From Saprospiraceae bacterium (GTDB lineage Bacteria > Bacteroidota > Bacteroidia > Chitinophagales > Saprospiraceae), in contig JANQRV010000515.1 of the NCBI GenBank assembly GCA_028284395.1, positions 1 through 32,279 of the forward strand: a DNA stretch of 32,279 bases, given 5' to 3'. Under the pieces are notes generated by a model. It was not told the DNA's origin, did not search any database, and saw only the letters and a list, made by a program, of their open reading frames with translations. Shown one piece after another: positions 1-6,843 of this stretch. The translations under genes were made by a program, and so were the position numbers. Position 1 is the first letter of the stretch, and the number at the start of each line of letters is the position of its first letter.

Positions 1-109
1 TTCTGATCGAGGGGATTTTTTTCTTTGACAAGGCGCAAAAACCGGAGTTATGCCAGAGCATAATGAGGATTTTTGTAACACCGTCAAAGGAAAAAAGAGT
101 CCATCAGAA
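1..109. repeat. Long imperfect palindromic intergenic repeat, copy 1
   Basis: The stretch folds back on itself. Outer arms TTCTGAT (1-7) and ATCAGAA (103-109) pair. Inside them, a T7-CTTTGA block (16-28) pairs with TCAAAG-G-A6 (84-96), AAAAA (37-41) pairs with TTTTT (70-74), and TTATGC (48-53) pairs with GCATAA (58-63) around a 4-nt tip. A second copy with the same layout lies at 3731-3838. Shared words are T7CTT, AGGCG followed by an A-run, GAGGATTTTT and AAGGAAAAAAG. It sits downstream of the ECF sigma gene (reading leftwards), so it may act as a terminator or RNA-stabilising hairpin. The element may continue past the left edge. The mobility class is unknown. Confidence 0.7.
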
Positions 110-186
110 TTAGGCAAATTAAATTGATCACTTACTTGATTAAAGACGAAATTTGGACTCGTAGGAAAGTATCACAAATAAAACCA

Positions 187-714
187 TTAAGCAGCGATCA
201 ACTCCGGAATGAGGTACTGCCTTTCAATCATGGTCCTCAACTGCTTTCTTGCCCCATATATCCTGCTTTTGACCGTTCCAATGGGGATATCCAACCGGGC
301 AGCTATTTCATCGTATTTATAACCTTGGTGATGGAGTAGAAAAGGGACCTTTAAAGCCTCTTCCAATCGATTCACAACTCCAAGCAGTTCTTCATAGTCC
401 ACGTTTGCCGCACCGGCATTTAGCTCACTATTCATGCCGGAGTCCATTAAATAATTGCCGGCACTCCAATCCTGATAGGTTTGTTGTGTCCTCTTTTTGC
501 GGTAGTTGTTTATAAAAGTATTACGCATAATGGTCATTAACCATCCTCTGAGATTACTGCTTTCCTGGTACTGATGAATGTTCTTTACAGCTCGATAAAC
601 GGTCTCCTGATAAAGTTCCGCTGCTTCCGCCAAATCTCTAGTCAGTTTATGAGCAAATTTGCGAAGCCCTGCTTCCAGCTTACCCATTTCCTCTACAAGT
701 TGTAACGTATTCAT
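187..714 (-). CDS. ECF RNA polymerase sigma factor (sigma-70 family)
   Basis: The 175-residue product has the two-domain layout of an extracytoplasmic-function sigma factor. Region 2 (about residues 10-80) carries the core-binding and -10-melting helices, with the motif LRGWLMTIMRNTFINNYRKK near residues 55-74. Region 4 (about 112-165) is a helix-turn-helix with YDEIAARLDIPIGTVKSRI, which reads the -35-like box. Length is normal for the family. The start is the ATG at 712-714; a good Bacteroidota promoter lies about 55 bp upstream. No anti-sigma gene is adjacent, so how its activity is controlled cannot be read here. Its target promoters are unknown. Confidence 0.93.
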   Translation of the reverse strand: MNTLQLVEEMGKLEAGLRKFAHKLTRDLAEAAELYQETVYRAVKNIHQYQESSNLRGWLMTIMRNTFINNYRKKRTQQTYQDWSAGNYLMDSGMNSELNAGAANVDYEELLGVVNRLEEALKVPFLLHHQGYKYDEIAARLDIPIGTVKSRIYGARKQLRTMIERQYLIPELIAA

Positions 715-767
715 AGTCGTACGGTTTAAATGGTTACGGATTATTGTAAATCGAAAACCTGTTGGTC

Positions 768-799
768 CAAAGATAGATAGTTTCTTTTACATGTACAAG
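768..799 (-). promoter_or_regulatory. Bacteroidota housekeeping promoter for the ECF sigma gene
   Basis: On the minus strand the -7 box is TATCTTTG (775-768), an exact match to TAnnTTTG. A CTTG -33-like box lies at 799-796, with a 20-bp spacer. Transcription would begin near 761, giving a leader of about 45 nt before the ATG at 714. The boxes are seen directly; activity is inferred from the known Bacteroidota sigma-A consensus. Confidence 0.6.
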
Positions 800-1244
800 T
801 ATTTTACTGTTTTATAATAGTAAAACTATTATTTCCTGCATTGACCTCATTATTCTGAGACAAAAGAAAAAATCAACAGAAAAAAAATCTTCGATTTATA
901 TATTTATAATCATTTAATTACAAATAATATTTTTTTAAATTAAAAACTAGTATAAGTGATTTGTAGGAGAACTATTTTTGTTGACGGATGGAGTGAAAAC
1001 GAGTATTTGATGCTTCGCTATCTGCCTGAAATTTAGAATATTTGTAATTTTGATAGTATTACTATCTGTGAAAATGGTGGCCTGAAAAGACTAAGAAATG
1101 CAAAAGGTCGCTTAAATTTCAAACGACATAAACAAAGCTAGTAAGTGACTAAATCATGTGTCTCATCCCAACCGTAGTCATGGTCTGGTCTTCCCATTAT
1201 GTGACTTTTCCCAAATTCCAGGTCTTTTCTAAAATGCAAAAATT
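800..1244. other. AT-rich intergenic region without a clear gene
   Basis: Runs of A and T dominate between about 800 and 960. A 15-nt palindrome, GATAGTA-T-TACTATC, sits at 1052-1066 but is too short to interpret. A 34-codon minus-strand frame ending at a TAG near 1138 contains protein-like residues (MGRPDHDYGWDETHDL). It has no recognisable family and no full start region, so it is not called as a gene. Confidence 0.5.
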
Positions 1245-1556
1245 ATGAAGTCCATTCTTTTTCCATTCGAGATCAGCAAAGACAATTGGAAGCGCTATTT
1301 GTACACGCAGGAATTGGCCCAGCGTATGAATGCCGAAATTGTCTACTATACTACGGTAGCCCCTGATCAGAGCACCTCGGATTACGATGAAATCTATCTC
1401 CATCTCTTGGAGCTGAATGGTATCTACCGGACCGGCTATTGCAAATGGGACAGTCCAAAATTGGAAGTTGAAACCGTGATCGAAGTAGGGGAATTTTGGA
1501 ACTGTCTGTCGACTTTCCTTACCAGACACGCTTTCGATCAGGTGGTGATTAGTTGA
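1245..1556 (+). pseudogene. Universal stress protein (UspA-like) fragment, C-terminally truncated
   Basis: The 103-residue frame starts at the ATG at 1245 with MKSILFPFEIS and continues with a helix rich in LAQRMNAEIVYYTTV. This is the beta1-alpha1-beta2 opening of the Usp (adenine-nucleotide-binding-like) fold. It ends at VVIS, where a typical domain would carry on through the G-2x-G-9x-G loop and a final strand. That loop is missing, so the protein is shorter than the usual 140-residue domain or 270-residue tandem form. The 3' end overlaps by 8 bp a minus-strand remnant at 1549-1785, which suggests a deletion junction near 1549-1556. It could still be expressed as a short Usp; family assignment is moderate. 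Confidence 0.5.
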
Positions 1557-1785
1557 TCACCGGCAATTTTAATACCGTGCCGGATTGTAGCGTTAAATCG
1601 TCGACATGTCCTGCGATATTGCGACCTTTAACCGTCTGTACATGCATAGGTACGTCGGAAGTGTGATGGGTAAAGATGCCGCAATGGCGGGTTGAATAAA
1701 ATCCAAGGAAATGAGCATGCTCCGGTAAGTTGACAATGAGCGATAAAGAAAATCCCCGGAATCGTGCGATGTGAGGAGAGATTCC
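1549..1785 (-). pseudogene. 5'-truncated gene remnant, possibly acetolactate decarboxylase-like C-terminus
   Basis: An open minus-strand frame with no usable start runs from an in-frame TAG at 1788-1786 to a TAA at 1551-1549. Its text is strongly protein-like: HAHFLGFYSTRHCGIFTHH, then DVPMHVQT and NIAGHVDDLTLQ, ending VLKLPVIN. From memory this resembles the C-terminal part of acetolactate decarboxylase family proteins, where an HxH pair and a later GH supply zinc ligands. Here the first position of HxH reads P (PMH), so one ligand seems lost. The frame is real to the eye. The family name is a guess to be tested by a profile search. Confidence 0.45.
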
Positions 1786-1809
1786 CTAACTTCCGAGAAA
1801 AGATGAAAT

Positions 1810-3465
1810 ATGATCGAACAACATACGCTAAAGTTGTTATTTATTTGCTTGATTGGTGGTGCCGCATTTTGCTATGATGTTCCCTTCGGCCAAACTCATA
1901 CTTTCCTCATCCGGGACGAAGCCGGACAACTCACACCCGCGCGCATCAGAATCACCGATCTTGCCGGGAACTACTATGCACCGGTTGGGCATGAGGTAGA
2001 TTTTGCGATCACAAATGCAAACGATCCGGTTTCGACTGAGCTGGGTGTCCTGATGGATAAAAATCGGCGCTTCGCATATGTGGCAGGGGCATTCGACATT
2101 AAATTGCCGAAGAGCCCCATTCGAATCGAGGTCGTAAAGGGATTTCACTATCGCATCTATGATGATACGATAAATCTTGCCAACGAGCCGGATAGTTTGA
2201 CGATACAATTGGAAAGATGGGTCGAATTGCCGGAAGACAACTGGTATAGTGGCGATGTACATGTTCATTACATTGATCCGGCAACGGCTCTGTTGGAGAT
2301 GAAAGCGGAAGACCTGAATGTCTGCAACATTTTGATTTCGGATTTCACCATTGACCAGGATAAATTTCGGGGAGCCATTGAGCCCATTTCGGAACCCGAA
2401 CACATTGTTTATCTGGGACAGGAATACCGGGAAGACCAACTTGGGCACGTGAATTTGCTTAATATCAAAGAACGATTGATTGAACCGGTAAAGCCGATTA
2501 GGCAGTACCATTATCCACTGAACATCTCCGCTTATGATCGGATTCATCCGAGTGGCGGACATCTGTCCTGGGCACATTTTGCCGCCTGGCCCGGACTTGA
2601 AGGCCCCTTGGCGGCGGTGCTCCGGAAGGTAGATGCGGTAGAATTACTTTGTACCATTGATCCTTTTCATCCTCCCATTTTCGCTTCGCAGGTAGTGCCG
2701 GAAGTACGAATGAATTCCGGGTTGCGTCTCTGGTACCGACTGTTAAATTGCGGACTCAGAATTCCAATAACGGCAGGTACGGACAAGATGAATAACCAGG
2801 TCACCGTGGGAGGGAACCGGGTATATGCACAAGTTGATGGGGGTTTTAGTTACGAATCCTGGATTAAGGCCATAAACGAGGGAAAAACATTTGTAAGCAA
2901 TACCCCCTTTTTGTCTCTAAAAATCGGCAACCAGGGACCTGGCAGCGTCTTAAACACCGCAGCAGGCGAATCCTACCGCATTAGAGCAGAAGTTTGGAGT
3001 CAGTTACCAATTGACCGTTTGGAAATTGTTGCCAATGGGGAATTATTGGCAGAAAAATCGATTGGAGCCACACAACGCCACGCTGTTCTGGAATTTCTTA
3101 TTCAGCCAACCGAAAGCACATGGATTGCCGCTCGCGCCTATCAGTTTAGCCGGGCCGGGGCACGTAGGGGGCTCAGTTTGGCACAACGTCGTGATGCCGG
3201 TGGAGGATCGACCCTGTTTAATCAATATTACGGCACCTTGCGACCGGAGACGTTGTTTGCCCACACCAGCCCCATTTATTTACTGGCCGACAACCAACCG
3301 ATCCGATCGACGGATGATGCTGCCTATTTCGTTAAATACCTCCAGAATGCGATGCAGTGGTTAGAAGTGGATGGTCGCTTTCCCTCGAAAACGGCTAAAG
3401 AGGAGGTTTTGGAAGCTTTTCGGCAAGGAATGAACGCTTTTGAATCACTAGGAGAATCCCACTAA
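1810..3465 (+). CDS. Secreted CehA/McbA-family PHP-type metallohydrolase
   Basis: The 551-residue protein opens with a signal peptide (about residues 1-21, hydrophobic LKLLFICLIGGAAF), so it is exported. An N-terminal beta-rich domain (about 25-140) precedes a PHP-like hydrolase core. The first metal motif is GDVHVH at 148-153, a second is GGHLSWAHF near 252-260, and the third is TAGTDK at 321-326 followed by GGNRVYAQV, as in CehA/McbA proteins that hydrolyse ester or carbamate bonds. The C-terminal third is beta-rich (residues 360-480) and ends in a helical tail. The substrate cannot be told. The start ATG at 1810 gives the signal peptide; a nearby ATG at 1803 is out of frame. It stands alone as a transcription unit. 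Confidence 0.85.
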   Translation: MIEQHTLKLLFICLIGGAAFCYDVPFGQTHTFLIRDEAGQLTPARIRITDLAGNYYAPVGHEVDFAITNANDPVSTELGVLMDKNRRFAYVAGAFDIKLPKSPIRIEVVKGFHYRIYDDTINLANEPDSLTIQLERWVELPEDNWYSGDVHVHYIDPATALLEMKAEDLNVCNILISDFTIDQDKFRGAIEPISEPEHIVYLGQEYREDQLGHVNLLNIKERLIEPVKPIRQYHYPLNISAYDRIHPSGGHLSWAHFAAWPGLEGPLAAVLRKVDAVELLCTIDPFHPPIFASQVVPEVRMNSGLRLWYRLLNCGLRIPITAGTDKMNNQVTVGGNRVYAQVDGGFSYESWIKAINEGKTFVSNTPFLSLKIGNQGPGSVLNTAAGESYRIRAEVWSQLPIDRLEIVANGELLAEKSIGATQRHAVLEFLIQPTESTWIAARAYQFSRAGARRGLSLAQRRDAGGGSTLFNQYYGTLRPETLFAHTSPIYLLADNQPIRSTDDAAYFVKYLQNAMQWLEVDGRFPSKTAKEEVLEAFRQGMNAFESLGESH

Positions 3466-3730
3466 AAAAAATAGTATACTTTCGGTTTTGGTTAGTTGCC
3501 GATGTAGCATAAGTTACAAAATTCAAACAACTGCCCTTTGGGGCTGGTGTGGATTTCCTCAATTGTTTAAATCACTGGTCGAATAGAGCGTGCATTTGAA
3601 TTTCGTACTCATTTGTTTGATTTTTGTAATTTTTAGGCAAGGAAAGTTGCTACCTTTATCAGCAGACAAATTGGGCTTCTTATTCAAGCAATTAATTAAA
3701 CTAAGCACTAAACCATAATTATGTATAGGC
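3466..3730. other. Intergenic region with no clear gene or strong promoter
   Basis: No open frame with protein-like content was seen. A TACCTTTA word near 3653 resembles a -7 box, but the nearest upstream TTTG is about 24 bp away, longer than the usual 18-20. It is therefore a weak candidate for the promoter of the molybdenum hydroxylase genes downstream. Confidence 0.4.
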
Positions 3731-3838
3731 AAAATTTTAGAATTATTTTTTTCTTCAATGAGGCGAAAAACGCAGGCATAGCCTCCGTTCTGGCGAGGAT
3801 TTTTAACGAATTTGAAGGAAAAAAGAAACTGAAATTTC
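3731..3838. repeat. Long imperfect palindromic intergenic repeat, copy 2
   Basis: This copy has the same architecture as the one at 1-109. T7-CTTCAA (3746-3758) pairs with TTGAAG-G-A6 (3812-3824), AAAAA (3766-3770) pairs with TTTTT (3800-3804), and AAATTT (3732-3737) pairs with AAATTT (3832-3837). The distance from the T-run start to the A-run end is 79 nt here and 81 nt in copy 1. The arms differ in sequence between copies, but many differences leave the fold intact. It ends about 32 bp before the ATG of the 2Fe-2S subunit gene, so it probably lies in that gene's leader or promoter. Confidence 0.72.
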
Positions 3839-3869
3839 CTGTAGATAATTGTGGTTTGGTGCTTACATT

Positions 3870-4328
3870 ATGGCAATCTTCAAATTGAACATTAATGGAC
3901 AAAAGCAGGAAGTAGATGTTGATCCCTCAACTCCTGTATTGTGGGTTTTGCGGGATCATCTCGATTTGGTCGGAACCAAATATGGCTGTGGTATCGCCCA
4001 GTGTGGCGCCTGTACGGTTCACCTTGATGGTGTGGCCATACGTTCTTGTTCCGTGCCCGTTTCGCAGGTTGGTGGCCAGTCCATTACTACAGTTGAAGGT
4101 TTATCGGATAAAGGTGACCACCCGGTTCAGAAAGCGTGGCTCGAACACGATGTGCCACAATGCGGCTATTGCCAGGCAGGGCAGATCATGAGTGCGGCCG
4201 CACTTTTAAAGGTCAATCCCAATCCCGGTGATGCCGACATTGACGCAGCTATGAATGGTAATATCTGTAGGTGCGGAACTTATACCCGTATCAAGGCAGC
4301 TATTAAAACAGCGGCTAAGCTATCCTGA
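3870..4328 (+). CDS. 2Fe-2S subunit of a molybdenum hydroxylase (isoquinoline 1-oxidoreductase alpha/CoxS-like)
   Basis: The 152-residue protein is the small iron-sulfur subunit of xanthine-oxidase-family hydroxylases. It passes electrons from the Mo centre to an acceptor. The N-terminal plant-ferredoxin-type cluster uses C40, C45, C48 (motif [11 protein letters not shown]) and C60. The C-terminal helical domain holds the second cluster with C98, C101 (QCGYCQAG) and C133, C135 (GNICRCGTY). All eight cysteines are present, and the length is normal. The ATG at 3870 is chosen over an upstream TTG because it places [10 protein letters not shown] at the usual start. No own signal is seen; it would be exported with its Tat-bearing partner encoded 34 bp downstream. 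Confidence 0.93.
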   Translation: MAIFKLNINGQKQEVDVDPSTPVLWVLRDHLDLVGTKYGCGIAQCGACTVHLDGVAIRSCSVPVSQVGGQSITTVEGLSDKGDHPVQKAWLEHDVPQCGYCQAGQIMSAAALLKVNPNPGDADIDAAMNGNICRCGTYTRIKAAIKTAAKLS

Positions 4329-4362
4329 TTGTTATCCAATTTAACATCCAAAAAAACTGATC

Positions 4363-6615
4363 ATGACAAAGATAAAAACGACATACGGCAGACGTACCTT
4401 CTTGAAAAACGTTGCTGCCACTGGTGGTGGAATGGCTTTGGGGTTTAGTTGGCTGGCCTCCTGCCAAAGCCAGCCGGTCGAGGAAGTACTAGCCATGCCG
4501 GAAGAGTGGTTTAAGATCAATTCCTATTTAAAGATTGGAGACAATGGCATTGTCTCTATCTATACGCCCAATCCCGAATTTGGGCAAAATGTCCGGACTT
4601 CGATGCCGATGTTGGTCGCAGAAGAGTTGGACGTGGATTGGAAAAATGTAATTGTAGAGCAGGCCCCCTATCATCCGACCGATTTTGGCATGCAATTTAC
4701 CGGTGGTAGCCGGGGTATCATGTCCAGGTGGGAACCACTACGGATGGTGGGTGCTTCTGCCCGGCAAATGCTGCGAGAAGCAGCAGCAAAAGCGTGGCAG
4801 GTACCGGCTTCGGAAATTACAACCGACGCGGGCGTGTTACATCACAAGGCAAGCGGTCAATCAGCAGCATATGCGGAAATGGCCTCGGCAGCAGCGGAAA
4901 TACCCGTGCCGGAAGAAGTGGAATTGAAAGCAGTTACTGAATTCAAGTTGATTGGCCAATCCCAGAAAAATGTAGATGGCAAAGATATTGTAACCGGTAA
5001 GCCGATGTTCGGTGTGGACTATAAGAAAGAGGGAATGCTCTTTGCGATGATTGAGCATCCACCGGCATTTGGTATGACCCTGAAATCGTTCAATGCGGAT
5101 GAGGCAAAAGCAATGCCGGGAATCAAAGATGTAATAGCGGTAAAGAGCTACAAAGATGGTTTTGAAAAGCAAGGTTTCGATGCCAATGCATTTCCCGAAT
5201 TAGTTGCCATTGTCGGGAATTCCACTTGGGAAGTCATGCAGGCCAAGAAAAAACTGAAAGTAGAATGGCAGCCTTTTAAGACTTACGAAGAGGTATTCAA
5301 CGGTCGTCGCGGCAAACAAACCAAGGTCGTACCCGGAGGGTTAGAGACAACGGCGGACCATCGTTCTAAAATGGAGGAATATGCCTCAAGGCCGGGAAAA
5401 GTCGTTCGTAAGGATGGTCATCCGGAAAAGGCTTTCAAAGACGCCCCAACGGTTATTGAACGAACATATAGTGCTCCTTTCTTAGCCCATAACTGTATGG
5501 AGCCGATGAATGCCTTCGCGCATGTAGAAGGTGATAAAGTACAAATTGCCACTCCAATCCAAATACCGGGTCTTGTTGTGCCCACCCTTGCCGCCAGCTT
5601 AGGGATCCCGAAAGAGAACATCCAAATGGAAATGACGCGTATGGGAGGTGGTTTTGGTCGCCGGGCATATGGTCATTATGTGGTGGAAGCAGCATTGATT
5701 TCGCAAAAAGTGAATGCGCCGATCAAGTTGATCTACACCCGTGAAGATGATATGACCCAGGGAATTTATCGCCCAACTTATCAAGCGACGTATCGTGCCG
5801 CTTTAGATGAAAATAACAACCTGATCGCCTTCCACGTAAAAGCTGGTGGCATACCGGAAAGCCCGTTATTTGCCAATCGTTTCCCGGCGGGTGCTATAGA
5901 AAACTACCTGGCCGAAGAATGGTCTGTTCCCTCTAACATTTCTATCGGAGCATTCCGCGCGCCACGTTCGAACTTTATGGCCGGTGCAGAGCAATCCTTC
6001 TTGGATGAATTAGCAGAAGTAATGGGCAAAGACCCAATCGAGTTTAGATTGAATCTCTTGAAACGTGCCGAGGAAAATCCGGTCGGAGAAAGAAATGACT
6101 ATGACCCAACTCGCTATGCCGGGGTTTTGGAATTGGTCAAACAAAAATCCAATTGGGGTGTGAATGATGATCATCTTCACCGGGGTGTTTCGGCATACTT
6201 CTGTCATAACTCCTACGCCGCTCACGTTTTAGATCTTACAATTGAAAACGGCAAACCGGTTGTACAAAAGGTGACCTGTGCGATTGATTGTGGAATTGTG
6301 GTCAATCCGGATGCGGCGACAAATATGGCGGAAGGAGGAATCACCGATGGGATTGGAAATGCCTTCTTTGGCGAAATGACTTTCAAAGACGGTATGCCTG
6401 AGAAGAATAATTTTCACCAATACCGCATGATCCGTATGAGTGAAGCGCCCAAAGCGATTGAGACGCATTTCGTACAAAACGATGTTGCTCCGACCGGTCT
6501 TGGAGAACCGCCATTCCCTCCAATATTCGGGGCGGTAGCCAATGCCGTTTACAAAGCGACAGGAGAGCGACAATACAATCAGCCATTTTTAGGAGAGAAT
6601 AAAGTTTTGGGGTAA
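4363..6615 (+). CDS. Molybdopterin-binding subunit of an aldehyde oxidase/isoquinoline 1-oxidoreductase-type hydroxylase, copy 1
   Basis: The 750-residue protein is the large catalytic subunit that holds the molybdopterin-cytosine-dinucleotide cofactor and inserts water-derived oxygen into an N-heterocycle or aldehyde. A twin-arginine signal (GRRTFLKN, residues 9-16) is followed by a lipobox LASC ending at C34, so it is probably a Tat-exported lipoprotein. The hammerhead domain lies around 205-310. The cofactor loop is GGGFGRR (428-434), with further MoCo-binding segments at GAFRAPRSNF and IDCGIVVNPD. The catalytic glutamate is E715 in TGLGEP. It is co-transcribed with the 2Fe-2S gene and followed by a terminator. 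The substrate is not known; 'isoquinoline' reflects family naming only. Confidence 0.92.
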   Translation: MTKIKTTYGRRTFLKNVAATGGGMALGFSWLASCQSQPVEEVLAMPEEWFKINSYLKIGDNGIVSIYTPNPEFGQNVRTSMPMLVAEELDVDWKNVIVEQAPYHPTDFGMQFTGGSRGIMSRWEPLRMVGASARQMLREAAAKAWQVPASEITTDAGVLHHKASGQSAAYAEMASAAAEIPVPEEVELKAVTEFKLIGQSQKNVDGKDIVTGKPMFGVDYKKEGMLFAMIEHPPAFGMTLKSFNADEAKAMPGIKDVIAVKSYKDGFEKQGFDANAFPELVAIVGNSTWEVMQAKKKLKVEWQPFKTYEEVFNGRRGKQTKVVPGGLETTADHRSKMEEYASRPGKVVRKDGHPEKAFKDAPTVIERTYSAPFLAHNCMEPMNAFAHVEGDKVQIATPIQIPGLVVPTLAASLGIPKENIQMEMTRMGGGFGRRAYGHYVVEAALISQKVNAPIKLIYTREDDMTQGIYRPTYQATYRAALDENNNLIAFHVKAGGIPESPLFANRFPAGAIENYLAEEWSVPSNISIGAFRAPRSNFMAGAEQSFLDELAEVMGKDPIEFRLNLLKRAEENPVGERNDYDPTRYAGVLELVKQKSNWGVNDDHLHRGVSAYFCHNSYAAHVLDLTIENGKPVVQKVTCAIDCGIVVNPDAATNMAEGGITDGIGNAFFGEMTFKDGMPEKNNFHQYRMIRMSEAPKAIETHFVQNDVAPTGLGEPPFPPIFGAVANAVYKATGERQYNQPFLGENKVLG

Positions 6616-6655
6616 AACCCTTCCGACTGGAGCCATACGTGGAGGGTAAGCCAAC

Positions 6656-6684
6656 AAAAATCCCCTATAAAAGGCGGGATTTTT
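6656..6684. terminator. Symmetrical hairpin terminator between the two Mo-subunit genes
   Basis: AAAAATCCC (6656-6664) pairs perfectly with GGGATTTTT (6676-6684) around an 11-nt loop, 40 bp after the stop of the first Mo-subunit gene. A GC-containing stem that runs into Ts on the plus strand and into Ts on the minus strand fits a bidirectional Rho-independent terminator. It implies that the second Mo-subunit gene has its own promoter between 6685 and 6843; none was identified with confidence there. Confidence 0.7.
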
Positions 6685-6843
6685 ATAAAATTATGCTGAC
6701 AAATGGGAACACCTGGACAAGATCAGAGCAGGAATCTATTGCATTTTCGACGCTCGGTTTTTCCATCAATTCGGTCAGTTTGAGCAATACGAAGTTTTCC
6801 GGCCGAATGGACAACACATCTTTGAATTATCAAATCCACCAAC

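Noticed and set aside
1052..1066. Palindrome GATAGTA-T-TACTATC in the AT-rich intergenic region
   Set aside because: Seven-bp arms are expected by chance in this much sequence, and no promoter or gene start is positioned to use it.
1138..1240. Short minus-strand frame with MGRPDHDYGWDETHDL before a TAG
   Set aside because: It is protein-like but only about 34 codons long, has no recognised family and overlaps the Usp start; too weak to call as a relic.
1837..2577. 246-codon minus-strand frame
   Set aside because: It lies entirely antisense to the CehA-type hydrolase gene and has low-complexity text with no family features.
3849..3869. Upstream TTG start for the 2Fe-2S subunit
   Set aside because: It adds LWFGAYI before the conserved [10 protein letters not shown] opening, and the ATG at 3870 fits the family length.
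6817..6824. CATCTTTG as -7 box for the second Mo-hydroxylase gene
   Set aside because: The first base departs from TAnnTTTG and the nearest upstream TTTG is 34 bp away, far from the usual 18-20.
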